From Glaesserella sp041817755 (GTDB taxonomy: Bacteria > Pseudomonadota > Gammaproteobacteria > Enterobacterales > Pasteurellaceae): a stretch of DNA of 53,460 nucleotides. The DNA lies in the NCBI RefSeq assembly GCF_041817755.1, contig NZ_JBGYBX010000069.1:1-53460 (forward strand). Reading direction: 5' to 3'. A program made the position numbers and the translations under genes. Below the pieces are notes generated by a model that saw nothing but the letters and a program-made list of their open reading frames with translations, was not told where the DNA came from and did not search any database. Of the stretch, positions 53,040 through 53,460 are shown piece after piece (position 1 is the first letter of the stretch; every line of letters begins with the position of its first letter).

Positions 53040-53062
53040 CGGGAACGTCAAACAACTTCCCG
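53040..53062 (+). other. hairpin in dnaK leader
   Basis: CGGGAA/TTCCCG with an 11-base loop is followed by TTTCTTTTTT. It looks like a weak intrinsic terminator or attenuator between the distal heat-shock promoter and dnaK. Confidence 0.4.
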
Positions 53063-53088
53063 TTTCTTTTTTGAAAAATGTTTGAGTT

Positions 53089-53119
53089 ACCCTTGAAATG
53101 TAGCGAAAAAGCACAATCT
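53089..53119 (+). promoter_or_regulatory. second possible heat-shock promoter of dnaK
   Basis: CCCTTGAAA (53090-53098) with CACAAT 13 bp after CTTGAAA. The -35 matches sigma-32 well; the -10 is poor. It would bypass the leader hairpin. Confidence 0.45.
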
Positions 53120-53168
53120 TGTCGCTAACTTAAACAAACAACCAAATTTATATTAGAGGAATCAAATT

Positions 53169-53460
53169 ATGGGAAAAATTATCGGTATTGACTTAGGTAC
53201 AACCAACTCTTGTGTTGCGGTAATGGACGGCGACAAACCACGTGTGATTGAAAATGCAGAAGGTGCGCGTACCACTCCGTCAATCATTGCTTATACGGAC
53301 AAAGAAATTCTAGTCGGTCAGCCGGCAAAACGCCAAGCGATCACTAACCCGAAAAATACCTTATTTGCGATTAAACGTTTAATCGGTCGTCGTTTCGAAG
53401 ATAAAGAAGTACAACGTGATATCGAGATTATGCCGTTTGAAATCAGCAAAGCGGATAACG
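53169..53460 (+). CDS. dnaK: chaperone DnaK (Hsp70), 5' part
   Basis: DnaK is the ATP-dependent Hsp70 chaperone. Only the first 97 codons are in the window. They encode MGKIIGIDLGTTNSCVAVMDG, with the phosphate-1 loop GIDLGTTNS, then ENAEGARTTPSIIAY and AIKRLIGRRFEDKEVQRD, all typical of the nucleotide-binding domain. AGAGGA lies upstream. Two heat-shock-type promoters precede it, and it runs off the right edge. Confidence 0.97.
   Translation, partial: MGKIIGIDLGTTNSCVAVMDGDKPRVIENAEGARTTPSIIAYTDKEILVGQPAKRQAITNPKNTLFAIKRLIGRRFEDKEVQRDIEIMPFEISKADN

Noticed and set aside
1..53460. Phage, insertion sequence, integron or CRISPR array
   Set aside because: No transposase, integrase, phage structural gene or regularly spaced repeat array was found; the repeats present are uptake words, terminators and small palindromic elements.
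1..53460. tRNA genes
   Set aside because: I found no cloverleaf with a T-arm motif (GTTCRANNC) in any intergenic gap.
1..53460. matS sites near matP
   Set aside because: No GTGAC-N3-GTCAC dyad was noticed; the nearest look-alikes lack the full arms.

Overview
The window looks like chromosome of a Pasteurellaceae bacterium of the Actinobacillus (A. pleuropneumoniae-like) group. The main reasons are the many copies of the DNA-uptake word ACAAGCGGT, often as inverted pairs between genes, together with AT-rich composition and the comNOPQ-recC-ptrA gene order typical of this family. Nearly all genes are ordinary chromosomal genes. I see no phage, insertion sequence, integron, CRISPR array or tRNA.

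Layout. 1-230: promoter and antiterminator leader of an rRNA operon reading out of the left edge (minus strand). 327-1820: ptsG. 1931-6898: ribose operon rbsDACBK (minus). 7051-10442: a cassette with an ascorbate-type PTS EIIB and EIIC plus a transketolase split into two genes; it lies between rbsD and the ribose repressor gene rbsR (10598-11587). 11683-18632: the full ATP synthase operon atpIBEFHAGDC (minus). 18863-21383: rsmG and mnmG. 21440-21760: the chromosomal replication origin, with four DnaA boxes, a GATC cluster and AT-rich repeats. 21853-26368: esterase, tldD, a small exported protein, prmA and a small hydrolase. 26451-30977: lyxK and the TRAP transporter yiaMNO, preceded by a truncated yiaL. 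31261-34038: exported nucleotidase, mioC and a GNAT acetyltransferase. 34110-41119: divergent L-ascorbate (ula) cluster. 41217-49621: ptrA, recC and the competence pseudopilin operon comNOPQ (minus). 49707-52540: fabA, a Lon-like protease and matP. 52749 to the end: a frameshifted small ORF divergent from dnaK, and the 5' part of dnaK with heat-shock promoters.

How it fits together. Three sugar-acid or pentose systems converge on pentose phosphates. Ribose enters by RbsABC and is phosphorylated by RbsK. Ascorbate enters by the Ula PTS, is opened by UlaG, decarboxylated by UlaD and epimerised by UlaE and UlaF to D-xylulose 5-phosphate. A TRAP importer and LyxK probably feed 3-keto-L-gulonate 6-phosphate into the same UlaD step. 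The split transketolase cassette would act on pentose-type phosphates delivered by its own PTS.

Regulatory sequence is unusually readable. Good candidates are a ribose operator, CRP sites at ptsG, the PTS cassette and ula, phased operator arrays at ula, a palindrome inside the yia promoter, a CRP-S (Sxy-dependent) site at comN, and a hairpin that hides the comN ribosome binding site. The most interesting leads are the comN leader, the PTS-transketolase cassette, the yiaL stub, the composite palindromic elements and the frameshifted ORF beside dnaK.
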